The notes beneath the pieces were generated by a model. The model had not been told where the DNA came from, did not search any database, and saw nothing but the letters and a program-made list of their open reading frames with translations. This document shows, one piece after another, positions 21,634 through 31,252 of a stretch of DNA of 64,000 nt. Made by a program: the position numbers and the translations under genes. This DNA comes from Hyphomonas sp. (GTDB lineage: Bacteria; Pseudomonadota; Alphaproteobacteria; Caulobacterales; Hyphomonadaceae). Position 1 is the first letter of the stretch. Each line of letters starts with the position of its first letter. The DNA is taken from the NCBI GenBank assembly GCA_017792365.1, contig CP051229.1:3285725-3349724 (forward strand), given 5' to 3'.

Positions 21634-21645
21634 GCCTCACGCCGG

Positions 21646-23169
21646 TTATTCGGGTAGCGGGTAGGTCTCGAAGTAGTCGTCCGTCCGCGGCAGGGGGGCA
21701 AACCCGCTCGCGATGAAGAGGTCGAACCGGCGATAGCGGTCGGGCCCGATCGGGATTTCCAGAACGCCGCTGGGGTCGAACTGCTCGAAATCGGCTGCGA
21801 TCCGTTCCTGGTAGGCGGGTACGGAGACGGCGACGAGGACGCGGCCGTCTTCGCCTTCCGACAGCGCGGCCGTTTCCTCTGCAAAGTTCTGCGGGCCCTC
21901 GAGCGACCGCCAGATGCGGAGCGGCGGCAGGGTGATGGTCTCGCCGTAGAAGTCTGCGGCATGCCAGGGTTCGCGCTCGTCGAAGAGGATTGCGGTTGCG
22001 TTGTTGTCCGCCGCGATCTGGCCGAGCTGGGCGGTCGTGGCTTCCCAGCCGCGCACTCGCTTGAAGGCGTTGTCGGCGCCGATGGCGTTGGCGCTGGCGG
22101 GCGACAGGGCGAGCCAGAGATAGGCGAGACCCACGAAGACGTTGAGCGCGACGCCCGAGACGGTCCAGGTGCGCAGGCCGCGGCTCATCGCCAGTGCGCC
22201 GACGAGGACGGCGGCGGCCGGATAGGCGCTGGCGGCCCAGTTGGCGTGGGCGCGCGAGACGAACGCCTGCACGGCGATGATGATGAGCGGCGGCAGGATG
22301 AAGCAGAGCAGCCATTGCTCGCGCCGCAATTCGGGCGCCCGGCCATTGAGGAGGACAACGGCGATACAGAAGCAGAGCAGGCCGAACGTGATCGGCCCGA
22401 AGACGCCGAGCTGGTCGACTGCGAACTTCAGGAGGTTACCCGGATCGAAGGATGCGTTGGACCAGTTCGCGTTGTCGCCGGTATGCCCGACCGTCGCGAA
22501 ATCGTTGGCCGCATTCCACAACAGGTTTGGCGCGAGCACGGCCAGCAGCGCGACAAACGCGGCGATACCTGAAACCGAGAGCAGGGCTTTGCGGGTGTCG
22601 GGATCGACGACCGCGGCGAGACCGGCGCCCAGCACGAAGTAGAGCGCGGCGTATTTCGCCAGCATCGCTGCGCCGATGGCGGCGCCCAGAAGGACGCCGT
22701 TGAGTACGCTGGGCGCCTGCCGCAGCTGCCACAGGGCCAGGAGGCCGAGCGACCAGAGCGGCAGCAGGAGCGCATCTGTCGACATCACGGTCGAGGAGAG
22801 CCAGACGCCCGGCATGGAGAGGTAGATGATCGCGGCCCAGACGCCGGCGCACTCATCGAACATCGCCCTGCCAAGGAGGTAGAGGGCGTAGCCGGCGATC
22901 CCGTGGGCGATCGGCGCCCAGAAGCGGACAGCCCATTCCGTATCGCCGAATAGCGTGGTGCTTGAGCCGATCGCCCAGGCAATGAGCGGCGGCTTGGAGT
23001 AATAGCCCCAGTCGAACGCCTGTCCCCAACGCCAGTATTGCGATTCATCGGGGCCCAGTTCGAGCGATGTCGCCACCACCGCCAGAAGACGGATCAGGCA
23101 AACGATCGCGATGACGATGCCGACGGCGAGCCGGGGATGGCCGCGCCAAGATGCCTGCAAGCGGCTCAT
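21646..23169 (-). CDS. glycosyltransferase family 39 (ArnT/PMT-like) membrane protein
   Basis: 507 residues with about ten hydrophobic helices. The first periplasmic loop carries the family's acidic pair in LELGPDESQYWRWGQAFDWG, followed by YYSKPPLIAWAIG, the conserved KPP of GT39/PMT_2 enzymes. Such proteins move sugars from polyprenyl-phosphate donors onto lipids, glycans or proteins on the periplasmic face. A soluble C-terminal domain of about 120 residues ends at DDYFETYPLPE. The acceptor is unknown. Divergent from the TonB receptor across a 500-base gap. Confidence 0.88.
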   Translation of the reverse strand: MSRLQASWRGHPRLAVGIVIAIVCLIRLLAVVATSLELGPDESQYWRWGQAFDWGYYSKPPLIAWAIGSSTTLFGDTEWAVRFWAPIAHGIAGYALYLLGRAMFDECAGVWAAIIYLSMPGVWLSSTVMSTDALLLPLWSLGLLALWQLRQAPSVLNGVLLGAAIGAAMLAKYAALYFVLGAGLAAVVDPDTRKALLSVSGIAAFVALLAVLAPNLLWNAANDFATVGHTGDNANWSNASFDPGNLLKFAVDQLGVFGPITFGLLCFCIAVVLLNGRAPELRREQWLLCFILPPLIIIAVQAFVSRAHANWAASAYPAAAVLVGALAMSRGLRTWTVSGVALNVFVGLAYLWLALSPASANAIGADNAFKRVRGWEATTAQLGQIAADNNATAILFDEREPWHAADFYGETITLPPLRIWRSLEGPQNFAEETAALSEGEDGRVLVAVSVPAYQERIAADFEQFDPSGVLEIPIGPDRYRRFDLFIASGFAPLPRTDDYFETYPLPE

Positions 23170-23671
23170 GAGTATCCGGATCCGGGGCCGAGAGTGTGAG
23201 GGGCGTTCTACATGCCCAGTTTCTGTGCGTGAAGGCCTGTGGAAAATCGTACGGTATCAGCGCTTCAGCTGTGTTGTGCAGAGCACAATCCCCAAAAAAC
23301 GCTAAGCCTGTGGACAGGGGCGAGCCACCCCACGGGAGAGCGTGGCCGCGGCTTCCGGTTCCGGAACATCGAGTGCGGCAATTGCGAAAATTTGCCGTGT
23401 ACGGAGCAAAAACCGGCGGAACCGCGCAATCTTGCTGATTGCAAGTGCGGAAGTGGGGGAGAACTTTCCGCGATTGCAGATCGTCCGCCGCCGCTCGCCG
23501 TGGAAGCGGACGGTGCGGAACCTGCGCAAACGGACGGCTATCCGGCGATTGCCACGGCCGCGGCTGTCAACAAACATTCACAAAAGCGAAATTGGGGCGT
23601 CACGTTAATCGGGCTAGCAGGCCGAAAGCTAGTCGCGGAGCGCGGGCTCCGTCATCTGAAGGGACGGTTCA
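23170..23671. other. long divergent intergenic region and TonB receptor leader
   Basis: Open frames here lack coding character. The region carries a perfect TTGTGC-AGA-GCACAA palindrome (23274-23288) and, just before the TonB receptor, two small hairpins (GCTAGC..GCTAG about 23614-23632 and GGAGCGCGGGCTCC about 23637-23650) followed by the GAAGGGA ribosome binding site. The hairpins could regulate translation; this is inference. Confidence 0.45.
23274..23288. promoter_or_regulatory. perfect palindrome, candidate operator
   Basis: TTGTGC-AGA-GCACAA is a perfect 6+3+6 inverted repeat, 105 bases before the GT39 start and about 385 bases before the TonB receptor start. It looks like a dimeric regulator site. 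No regulator gene is adjacent, so the binding protein is unknown. Confidence 0.3.
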
Positions 23672-26600
23672 ATGACCATGTGGAAGCAACTCGCCGGCGG
23701 CGCCGCACTGACGGTTCTGGCGGCTGCAATCGTGCAACCTGCGATGGCGCAGGTGACGACGTCAGGCGTACGCGGCGTCGTCACGGATCAGGGCGGGGCG
23801 CCGGCTCCGGGCGCGACCGTGACCGTGACCGACACGCGGACCAACACCACGCGTACGGCGACCACTGGTCCGAACGGCACGTTCGACATCGTCAACCTGG
23901 CGGTTGGCGGGCCCTACAACATTGCGGTTTCGTCCGCAGGTCAGCAGCCCACCCGTCTTGAGGGCGTTTTCCTGAACCTCGGCGACACGACCGACCTGAA
24001 CCTGCAGTTTGCCGGCGCAACCGGCGCTGAGGTTGTCGTCGTCACCGCGACCGCGGAAACGGTTGGGGCGGTCGCCGTCGGCCCTTCGGCGACGTTTGAC
24101 CAGGCGACGCTGGAGACTGCGCCCGCCATCAACCGCAGCCTGTCGGACGTCATCCGGATCGACCCCCGCTTCTACATCGACGAATCGCGCGGCGACATCA
24201 ACGCTGTGCAGTGCGGCGGCAAGAACTCGCGGTTCAACTCGCTGACGCTGGACGGCGTGCGGATGAACGACAACTTTGGTCTCAACGACAACGGCTTCCC
24301 GACCGAGCGTGTGCCGTTCTCCTACGACGCCATCGAGCAGGTGGCGGTCGAGCTCGCGCCCTTCGACGTTCAGTATGGCGGCTTCTCGGCGTGCAACATC
24401 AACGCCGTCACCAAGTCGGGGACCAACGAATTCCACGGCGGCGCTTTCTTTGACTACACCAACAACGAGGACCTGCGCGCGGACTCGCTGGAAGGCGATG
24501 ACCTTATCACCCCGGAGGGCGATGAGACGCGCTGGGGCTTCAACATTGGCGGTCCGATCGTGCAGGACCGGCTGTTCTTCTTCGCCGCCTACGAAAAGCT
24601 CGACGGGGTCAACCTGTTCGACCGCGGCCCGATCGGTTCCGGCGCTGTCAACGAAGTCGACATCACGCAGGCCGAGGTCGATGAGATCGCGCGCATCGCC
24701 CGCGACATCTATGGCTACGACCCGGGCACGATCCCGAGCAGCGCGGCCAACGAAGACGAGAAGATTCTCGTCAAGCTCGACTGGAACATCACCGATCGTC
24801 ACCGCGCCGCCTTCACCTACAACTGGAATGACGGCTTCAACATCGTTGAATCGGACGGCGACAACGACGAGCTGGAATTCTCCAATCACCTCTATGAGCG
24901 CGGCTCGGAACTGACGTCCTATGTCGGTTCGTTCTACTCCGACTGGACCGACAACTTCTCGACCGAGGTGCGCCTTGGCTATTCCGAGTTGGACGCCCGG
25001 GTGCGCTCGCTCGGCGGCACCGACTTTGGCGAGATCACGATCGAGACCGACGATGTCGACGTCTATATCGGCGGGGACGACAGCCGTCAGTCGAACGACC
25101 TCGACTACGAAACGATGAGCCTGGCGCTGAAGGGGTTCTACACCTACGGCTACCACAACATCAGCTTCGGCTATGAGCGCGAAGACCTCGACGTCTACAA
25201 CCTCTTCGTCCAGCACACGGAAACCGAGATCGACTTCGACGGCAGCCCGAATACGGCTGGCGCCTTCGACCCGGCGATCGAGAACTTCCGTCTCGGGCTT
25301 GCCGACAACATCAACTACAACAACGCGCCGTCGGGTAACCCGGCCGATGCGGCTGCGGACTGGGGTTATGCGATCAACACGCTGTACGCCCAGGACGAGT
25401 ATGAGTTCGCCAACGGCCTGACGGTGATCGCCGGTCTGCGCTACGACTGGTACGAGACCGACGATGCGCCGGTGACCAACCCGGACTTCCTCGCGGACTA
25501 TGGCTTCTCCAACAACCAGACGCTTGACGGCGTCGGCCTGATCCAGCCGCGTCTCGGCTTCAAGTGGGATGTCAGCCCCGTGCTCGACCTGCGCGGCGGC
25601 GTCGGCCTCTATTCAGGCGGCAACCCGAACGTCTGGCTGTCGAACACCTACTCGGCGAACAACGTCCTGCAATTCGGCGCCGACGGCGGCACGTTTGGTC
25701 TGGAGCAGACCAGAGGTCCGTCGATCTTCGGGATCCCGTACGGACGGTGCGAGGCCGATGTGCCGACCGGTCCCGGCTGGTGTGTGCCGCAGGTCATGAT
25801 CGACGCGGTCGCGGCCGGAAACGGCAGCAACTTCGAGATCAACTATCTCGACCCGACCTTCGACCTGCCGTCCGAGATCAAGGCGGCGTTCGGCGGAACT
25901 TATTATGCCGACATGCCGGCGCTTGGCGGCGAGTACGTGCTGACGGGCGACGTTCTCTACACGGTCACGCAGGACAGCGCGGTCTGGATCCGGAGCGATC
26001 TGGAGCAGGTTGGCGTTGTCACCGGACCGGACGGCGGCTTCTACCCGGACTACAACAGCGTTCGCGAGCCGGCCTTCGTGCTGACGAATGCTCCGGAAGA
26101 CGCCAAGTCGCTGCTGGTGTCGGGCTCGATCGCCAAGGACTACGACAACGGCCTGAACTGGGCGCTGGGCTATGCCTATTCCGACGCCGAGGACGTGCAC
26201 CCCATGACGTCGGCGGTCGCCTTCTCCAACTACGTCAACCGCGCCTTCATCGATCCGCAGGACGTCAGCCCTTCGGTGTCGGACTACAACACCAAGCACC
26301 GCTTCACGGCGCTGATGAACTATGAGCGCGCCTACTTCGGCGACAATCTGACCAAGTTCTCGGCCTTCGGTCAGCTGTCTTCGGGCCGTCCGTACTCGAT
26401 CGTCTACGACGGCAACGTCTCGAGCTTCGGCATCTTCGGCGGCACGCCGTTCCTCGATGGCGAAGAGAACACCCTGTACCCGGGCTTTTCGCGGAACGAT
26501 CAGGAAGGCTCCTGGTGGGGCAAGATCGACATCAAAGTGGAGCAGGAATTCCCTGGCTTCACCGCGGGCCACAAGTCGGCTGCGTTCCTGATCATCGATA

Positions 26601-26746
26601 ACTTCACCAACCTGCTGAACGACGAGTGGGGCATCCTGCGCGAGCCGGACTTCCCCGCCACGTGCGAGTTCGGCGCGGTGTGCGAGAGCCGGATCGGCGA
26701 TGCGTCCCGCTACGAGATCCGCCTTGGCGTCCGTTACGAATTCTAG
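23672..26746 (+). CDS. Oar-like TonB-dependent receptor
   Basis: 1024 residues. A signal peptide ends at AMAQ about residue 28. Next is a carboxypeptidase-regulatory-like (CarboxypepD_reg) domain, about residues 30-110: VRGVVTDQGGAPAPGATVTV then TRTATTGPNGTFDIVNLAVG. A plug follows (INRSLSDVIRIDPRFYIDES, then FNSLTLDGVRMND and VQYGGFSACNINAVTKSGTN), and a long beta-barrel ends in the aromatic strand YEIRLGVRYEF. This is the Oar branch of outer-membrane receptors; the ligand is unknown and often peptides, glycans or hydrophobic substrates. No TonB, ExbB or substrate-binding gene is adjacent. A terminator lies 30 bases after the stop. Confidence 0.92.
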   Translation: MTMWKQLAGGAALTVLAAAIVQPAMAQVTTSGVRGVVTDQGGAPAPGATVTVTDTRTNTTRTATTGPNGTFDIVNLAVGGPYNIAVSSAGQQPTRLEGVFLNLGDTTDLNLQFAGATGAEVVVVTATAETVGAVAVGPSATFDQATLETAPAINRSLSDVIRIDPRFYIDESRGDINAVQCGGKNSRFNSLTLDGVRMNDNFGLNDNGFPTERVPFSYDAIEQVAVELAPFDVQYGGFSACNINAVTKSGTNEFHGGAFFDYTNNEDLRADSLEGDDLITPEGDETRWGFNIGGPIVQDRLFFFAAYEKLDGVNLFDRGPIGSGAVNEVDITQAEVDEIARIARDIYGYDPGTIPSSAANEDEKILVKLDWNITDRHRAAFTYNWNDGFNIVESDGDNDELEFSNHLYERGSELTSYVGSFYSDWTDNFSTEVRLGYSELDARVRSLGGTDFGEITIETDDVDVYIGGDDSRQSNDLDYETMSLALKGFYTYGYHNISFGYEREDLDVYNLFVQHTETEIDFDGSPNTAGAFDPAIENFRLGLADNINYNNAPSGNPADAAADWGYAINTLYAQDEYEFANGLTVIAGLRYDWYETDDAPVTNPDFLADYGFSNNQTLDGVGLIQPRLGFKWDVSPVLDLRGGVGLYSGGNPNVWLSNTYSANNVLQFGADGGTFGLEQTRGPSIFGIPYGRCEADVPTGPGWCVPQVMIDAVAAGNGSNFEINYLDPTFDLPSEIKAAFGGTYYADMPALGGEYVLTGDVLYTVTQDSAVWIRSDLEQVGVVTGPDGGFYPDYNSVREPAFVLTNAPEDAKSLLVSGSIAKDYDNGLNWALGYAYSDAEDVHPMTSAVAFSNYVNRAFIDPQDVSPSVSDYNTKHRFTALMNYERAYFGDNLTKFSAFGQLSSGRPYSIVYDGNVSSFGIFGGTPFLDGEENTLYPGFSRNDQEGSWWGKIDIKVEQEFPGFTAGHKSAAFLIIDNFTNLLNDEWGILREPDFPATCEFGAVCESRIGDASRYEIRLGVRYEF

Positions 26747-26776
26747 GCTCGCGTAGCGTAGAGTTGAGCGTTGGGA

Positions 26777-26804
26777 AGGGGCGGCCGGGTGGCCGCTCCT
26801 TTTC
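26777..26804 (+). terminator. rho-independent terminator
   Basis: AGGGGCGGCC pairs with GGCCGCTCCT (one G-U pair) around a GGGT loop, followed by TTTT. It ends the TonB receptor transcript. Confidence 0.8.
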
Positions 26805-26853
26805 ATTTGCGGGCAAATTCGGAACATGTTGCGGAGCTGTGCGTGGGTGATAG

Positions 26854-27876
26854 ATGGGCGACATGAATCAGATATCCCTTCACCCCCCGGCGGAATGGGC
26901 GCCGCACGCAGCGATCTGGACGGCCTGGCCGGCTGACGCAGACATCTGGCCCGGCAGTTTTGAAGGCGCGCGCGAGGAAGTTGCGGCGATGATCCGCCAT
27001 CTCACAGCGCAAGGGCCGGACGGCAGGGCGGGCGATCTCGTCAAGCTGCTGGCGTATGGCCCGGAGGCCGTGCTGTCGGCGCAGGGCGCTGTCGGCGATA
27101 TCTGCGAGGTGGTGGCTGCGAATTACGGCGATATCTGGCTGCGCGACATCGGGCCGATCTTCTATTCCAACGATCGCTGCGCCGTTTTCGAGTTCAATGG
27201 CTGGGGCGACAAGTTTGTCTACGAGCACGACGATACGGTCGGCGAGCAGGTGGCGGCGCTGGCGCACGCCGAGCCGACATGCTGGCACCGGGTGCTGGAG
27301 GGCGGCGCGCTGGACTGGGATGGCGAGGGTACGGCGCTGACGACGCGCGAATGCCTGCTGAACCCGAACCGCAATCCGCAGCTGGATGAAGCCGGCTACG
27401 AGAAGCTGCTGGCGGACGCGCTGGGGATACGCAAGCTGATCTGGATCGATCAGGGACTGCTGAACGATCATACCGACGGCCATGTCGACAATATCGCGCG
27501 GTTCGTTGCGCCGGGAGTTGTCGTCTGCCAGTCGCCGAGCGGACCGGATGATCCCCACGCCGAGCGGATCGAGGCGGTGGCGCGGCAGCTGGAAGGCCAG
27601 CGCGACGCGCGCGGGCGCATCCTGCAGGTCATCCGTATCCCGTCGCCGGGGAAGGTGACGGATGAGCACGGCGAGATCGTGCCGGCGAGCCATGTAAACT
27701 TCATCATCGGCAATGCGACGGTTGTGGTTCCCACCTACGGCACGCCCAGCGCGGACGCGGCTGTAGCAGCGCTCGCCAAATTGTTCCCGGGCCGGAAGGT
27801 TGTCGGATCGCCGGCAAAGCATATCTTGACGGGCGGCGGCGCATTTCACTGCATCACGCAGCAGCAGCCCGCCTGA
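26854..27876 (+). CDS. aguA: agmatine deiminase
   Basis: 340 residues of the peptidyl-arginine deiminase-like AguA family. It converts agmatine to N-carbamoylputrescine and ammonia in the cytoplasm. Motifs: PAEWAPHAAIWTAWP at the N-terminus, NYGDIWLRDIGPIF, GGALDWDGEGTALTTRECLL, NDHTDGHVDNIARFV and the catalytic Cys in GGGAFHCITQQQP near the C-terminus. The His of DGHVDN and the Asp residues of the pentein fold are in place. A second ATG at 26863 is possible. It is followed 22 bases later by aguB, so the two form an arginine-decarboxylase-route putrescine operon. Confidence 0.95.
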   Translation: MGDMNQISLHPPAEWAPHAAIWTAWPADADIWPGSFEGAREEVAAMIRHLTAQGPDGRAGDLVKLLAYGPEAVLSAQGAVGDICEVVAANYGDIWLRDIGPIFYSNDRCAVFEFNGWGDKFVYEHDDTVGEQVAALAHAEPTCWHRVLEGGALDWDGEGTALTTRECLLNPNRNPQLDEAGYEKLLADALGIRKLIWIDQGLLNDHTDGHVDNIARFVAPGVVVCQSPSGPDDPHAERIEAVARQLEGQRDARGRILQVIRIPSPGKVTDEHGEIVPASHVNFIIGNATVVVPTYGTPSADAAVAALAKLFPGRKVVGSPAKHILTGGGAFHCITQQQPA

Positions 27877-27898
27877 AACGACGGCCTGAGGATCAGGA

Positions 27899-28756
27899 AT
27901 GACGCGCAAGCTTTCACTGGCGGTGCTGCAGACGGCGCTGTCGGACGACATGAACGAAAACATCGCCACGGTGTCGGCGCTGGTTCGCGAGGCGGCGGAA
28001 CGTGGCGCGGACGTCATCCTGCCGTCTGAGCTGTTCGCCAATCACTATTTCTGCAAGACGCAGGAAGAGGAGCATTTCGCCAAGGCGCACCCGTGGAGGG
28101 AGCATCCCTGCGTGGTCGCGATGAGCGCGCTGGCCGCTGAACTGGGCGTGGTGATCCCGGTGTCGATCTACGAGAAGGCCGGGCCGGCCTATTTCAATTC
28201 GATCGTGATCGTCGATGCCGATGGGTCGCCGCTTGGCGTCTATCGCAAGTCGCATATTCCCGATGGGCCTGGTTATCAGGAGAAATTCTACTTCCGGCCG
28301 GGCGATACCGGCTTCAAGGTCTGGGACACGAAGAAAGGCCGGATCGGCGTCGGCATCTGCTGGGACCAATGGTTTCCGGAAGCGGCGCGGGCGATGGCGC
28401 TCATGGGCGCGGACGCATTGCTGTATCCGACAGCCATTGGCGCCGAGCCTCAGGACCCCTCGATGGACACGGCCGCGCGCTGGCGCAGGGCGATGCAGGG
28501 TCATGCGGTGTCGAACTGCATTCCCGTCGCAGCGGCCAACCGCACAGGGGATGAGGGCGGGCAGGTCTTCTATGGTACGTCATTCATCTGCGACGAGACC
28601 GGTGCGGTGCGCGCGGAACTCGACCGCACGGAGAACGGCGTCGCAATTGCGACCTTCGACCTGGACGAAATGGATCGCGCGCGCGCCGCCTGGGGCTTTT
28701 TCCGCGACAGGCGCCCCGACCTTTACGGTGCGCTGACCGGGCCGAGCGAGGCCTGA
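27899..28756 (+). CDS. aguB: N-carbamoylputrescine amidase
   Basis: 285 residues of the nitrilase superfamily. The Glu-Lys-Cys triad is visible: E in DVILPSELFANHYF, K in YRKSHIPDGPGY and C in GVGICWDQWFPEAARAMALM. The segment ANHYFCKTQEEEHF and the end AWGFFRDRRPDLYGALTG are typical of AguB. It hydrolyses N-carbamoylputrescine to putrescine, CO2 and ammonia, completing the step begun by AguA just upstream. Confidence 0.95.
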   Translation: MTRKLSLAVLQTALSDDMNENIATVSALVREAAERGADVILPSELFANHYFCKTQEEEHFAKAHPWREHPCVVAMSALAAELGVVIPVSIYEKAGPAYFNSIVIVDADGSPLGVYRKSHIPDGPGYQEKFYFRPGDTGFKVWDTKKGRIGVGICWDQWFPEAARAMALMGADALLYPTAIGAEPQDPSMDTAARWRRAMQGHAVSNCIPVAAANRTGDEGGQVFYGTSFICDETGAVRAELDRTENGVAIATFDLDEMDRARAAWGFFRDRRPDLYGALTGPSEA

Positions 28757-28853
28757 ACGGGCGGGATGGCCCGCATCACCATGAATCTGCGCCTCACAGG
28801 TTGACGGTTCACCCATCGGCGAAAACGGTGTGACGCTGGACCAGGGCGAGGCG

Positions 28854-29960
28854 ATGGCGCGACGGGGCGAGCAGACATCAAAGCCGATCAATCTAGCGCT
28901 TCAGGGCGGCGGCGCGCATGGCGCATTCTCCTGGGGCGTGCTCGACCGTCTATTGCAGGACGAGCGGCTGACGATCGAGGCGATCACCGGCGCCTCGGCG
29001 GGCGCGATGAATGCTGTGGCGCTTGCGGCCGGCTTCGCCGAGGGCGGCCGCGATGGCGCACGGGACGCGCTGCGCGGCTTCTGGGAAGGCGTGATCGCCG
29101 AGGGGCGGCGCAGTCCGTTTCGTCGCTCGTCGTTCGAAACCATGCTTGGCGGCTGGGACCTCGATACCTCGCCGGCCTATGTGTTGATGGACCTGATCTC
29201 GCGCATTGCGAGCCCGTACGACATCAATCCGCTGAACGTGAATCCGCTCCGCGACCTGCTGGAGGAGCTGATCGACTTCGAGTCCGTCTGCAAGTCGCCG
29301 GTGAAGGTGTTCATTTCGGCGACCAATGTGGAAACCGGACGCGCGCGGGTGTGGAACGAGCGGGAACTGACGCCCGACCATGTCATGGCGTCTGCGTGCC
29401 TGCCATGGCTGTTTCAGGCTGTGGAGATCGACGGCGTGCCGTATTGGGATGGCGGGTTCACCGGCAACCCGGCGTTGTGGCCGCTGTTCGACAATTGCGC
29501 GACCGATGACGTGGTGCTGGTCCAGATCAATCCGATCCGGCGGCCTGGCGCGCCGCGAACGGCGCGAGACATCATCAACCGCGTCAGCGAGATCACCTTC
29601 AACGCTTCGCTGCTGCGGGATCTTCGCGCCGTCGACTTTGTCGCGCGACTGATGGATTCGGGACGGCTGAAGGGGACCGGCTACCGGCATGTACGCATGC
29701 ACGCCATTGGCGATGAGGAGACGCTGGCCAGCCTTGGCGCGTCGTCCAAGTTCAACACCGAGGCCAGTTTCATCGAGATGCTGTACGACAAGGGCGCGGC
29801 GGCGGCCGATACCTGGCTGGGCAAGAACGTGCGCCATGTCGGCGTGAAGGCGACCGTCGACCTGCGCAAGATGTTTCAGGGCGAGGAGGATTCGCTGGAC
29901 GGGGCGCGGCTCAGGAAGGCGCCGGCAGGGGCGGCGAAAGACAACGCGCCGGCCAAATAG
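28854..29960 (+). CDS. patatin-like phospholipase
   Basis: 368 residues from ATG 28854, chosen because AGGGCGAGG lies just upstream; a GTG at 28830 would add eight residues. The oxyanion loop is GGGAHGAFSWG from residue 18. The nucleophile is S48 in TGASAGAMNA, and the dyad Asp is D199 in YWDGGFTGNP. There is no signal peptide, so it is probably a cytoplasmic or secreted-by-other-means lipid hydrolase. It follows aguAB by about 100 bases and its stop is one base from the stop of the Mur ligase on the other strand. Confidence 0.9.
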   Translation: MARRGEQTSKPINLALQGGGAHGAFSWGVLDRLLQDERLTIEAITGASAGAMNAVALAAGFAEGGRDGARDALRGFWEGVIAEGRRSPFRRSSFETMLGGWDLDTSPAYVLMDLISRIASPYDINPLNVNPLRDLLEELIDFESVCKSPVKVFISATNVETGRARVWNERELTPDHVMASACLPWLFQAVEIDGVPYWDGGFTGNPALWPLFDNCATDDVVLVQINPIRRPGAPRTARDIINRVSEITFNASLLRDLRAVDFVARLMDSGRLKGTGYRHVRMHAIGDEETLASLGASSKFNTEASFIEMLYDKGAAAADTWLGKNVRHVGVKATVDLRKMFQGEEDSLDGARLRKAPAGAAKDNAPAK

Positions 29961-29961
29961 G

Positions 29962-31251
29962 TCAGAGAAACTGGAGCTGCGAAGGGTCGCCGCCATCCCA
30001 CGCGACCTGGAACTCGGCGGCAAGGAACAGCCCGCCGAGCGCGAGGACCGGTTTGCCATCTGCGCTGGCGCGATCACGCGCGAGCGCCGCCGCTTCGGTG
30101 ATGTCGGCAGCGATCGTGTAGCGCTTGCTGGCCTGTTCGAAGTAGGGCGCGAGGCGTTGCGGGTCTGCGCCGGACTTGTGCGCCTGCGTCAGGATCACGT
30201 CGTCGTAGGTTTGCGCAACCAGTTTTGCGATGCCTTCGACGTCCTTGCTGGCCGAGACGCCGAAGACCGCGATCGTGTCCTGAGGTGCCGAGACTTCGCT
30301 GAATGACTGGATCACGCCGGCGACGGCGGCGGGCGTGTGTCCGACGTCGATCCAGACGGACGGGTCGTCGGAGATGCGCTGCAGCCGGCCGGGGACCTGG
30401 ACTGCGCCCAGCGCCTTCCACGCGGCATCCGCATCGAACCTGTGATCGTTGGCGTCCAGCCATGCGCGGGCGAGGGCGGCGGCGGTGACGGCATTCAGGG
30501 CCTGATGGCGGCCGATCATCGAAAGCTGGATGTCGCGTTCGCCTTCCGGGCCTGCGAGCGTGAAGGCTGCGCCGTTCGCGGAATTGGTCATGCGCCGGAT
30601 GTGCTGCGCGGCGCGGATGTCGACGAGGCCGCGGCCTGCGAGCGAGCAATAGACCTGCAGGCGATCATGCAGCTGTGGCGGTACGACGGGCGAGAGATGG
30701 ACGACCCCGCCGGGAGCAACCGCGTCGACCTTGTCGTATGCGATCAGTTCCTCTGTGCCGCCGAGCACTTCGGTGTGTTCCAGCTCGACGGATGTGACGG
30801 CGCCGAACCGCGCCCGCGCCATGCGGACGGGGTCGTAGCGGCCGCCGATACCGGCCTCCCACACGATAGCGTCGGGACGGGTCTCCTCGAACCACAGGAT
30901 CGCGACGAGGTAGAGGAACTGGAATGCGCCCAGCCGGTCGCCCTCGGGGAGCGAGTCGTTGAAGGACCGGACGATAGCGGAGAGGCGACCGTACATGTCG
31001 CTGGTGATCTGGGCGCCATCGAGCTGGAAGCGTTCGTGGAGGTCGAACATGTGCGGCGAGGTGAAGACGCCGACCTTGAGGCCATGGGCGCCGAGCGCAG
31101 CGGCGGTCAGGTGGGCGGTCGAGCCCTTGCCATTGGTGCCGGTGATGACGACGGAGCGTTGTGCGAGGCGCGCAAGGTCGATCGCTTGCGTGTCGAAGAA
31201 CTTCTGGATGCGGTGAAGTCCAATGCCGCCGAACTTGTCGAGCCCCAGCAT
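29962..31251 (-). CDS. FolC-like Mur ligase family protein
   Basis: 429 residues from ATG 31251. The P-loop is SVVITGTNGKGSTAHLTAAA. Next come VGVFTSPHMFDLHERFQLDG and IGGRYDPVRMARARFGAVTS, then VELEHTEVLGGTEELIAYDK, in place of the FolC pattern ending in DHT..LG...IA.EKAGI. The C-terminal ligase domain contains DVGHTPAAVAGVI and VFGVSASKDVEGI. The fold is that of folylpolyglutamate/dihydrofolate synthase, but the central motif is unusual. It starts one base after the stop of a CphA-like ATP-grasp gene, so the pair is translationally coupled. It may be the cell's FolC or a ligase dedicated to the partner's product. No accD is next to it, unlike many folC genes. Confidence 0.75.
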   Translation of the reverse strand: MLGLDKFGGIGLHRIQKFFDTQAIDLARLAQRSVVITGTNGKGSTAHLTAAALGAHGLKVGVFTSPHMFDLHERFQLDGAQITSDMYGRLSAIVRSFNDSLPEGDRLGAFQFLYLVAILWFEETRPDAIVWEAGIGGRYDPVRMARARFGAVTSVELEHTEVLGGTEELIAYDKVDAVAPGGVVHLSPVVPPQLHDRLQVYCSLAGRGLVDIRAAQHIRRMTNSANGAAFTLAGPEGERDIQLSMIGRHQALNAVTAAALARAWLDANDHRFDADAAWKALGAVQVPGRLQRISDDPSVWIDVGHTPAAVAGVIQSFSEVSAPQDTIAVFGVSASKDVEGIAKLVAQTYDDVILTQAHKSGADPQRLAPYFEQASKRYTIAADITEAAALARDRASADGKPVLALGGLFLAAEFQVAWDGGDPSQLQFL

Positions 31252-31252
31252 G

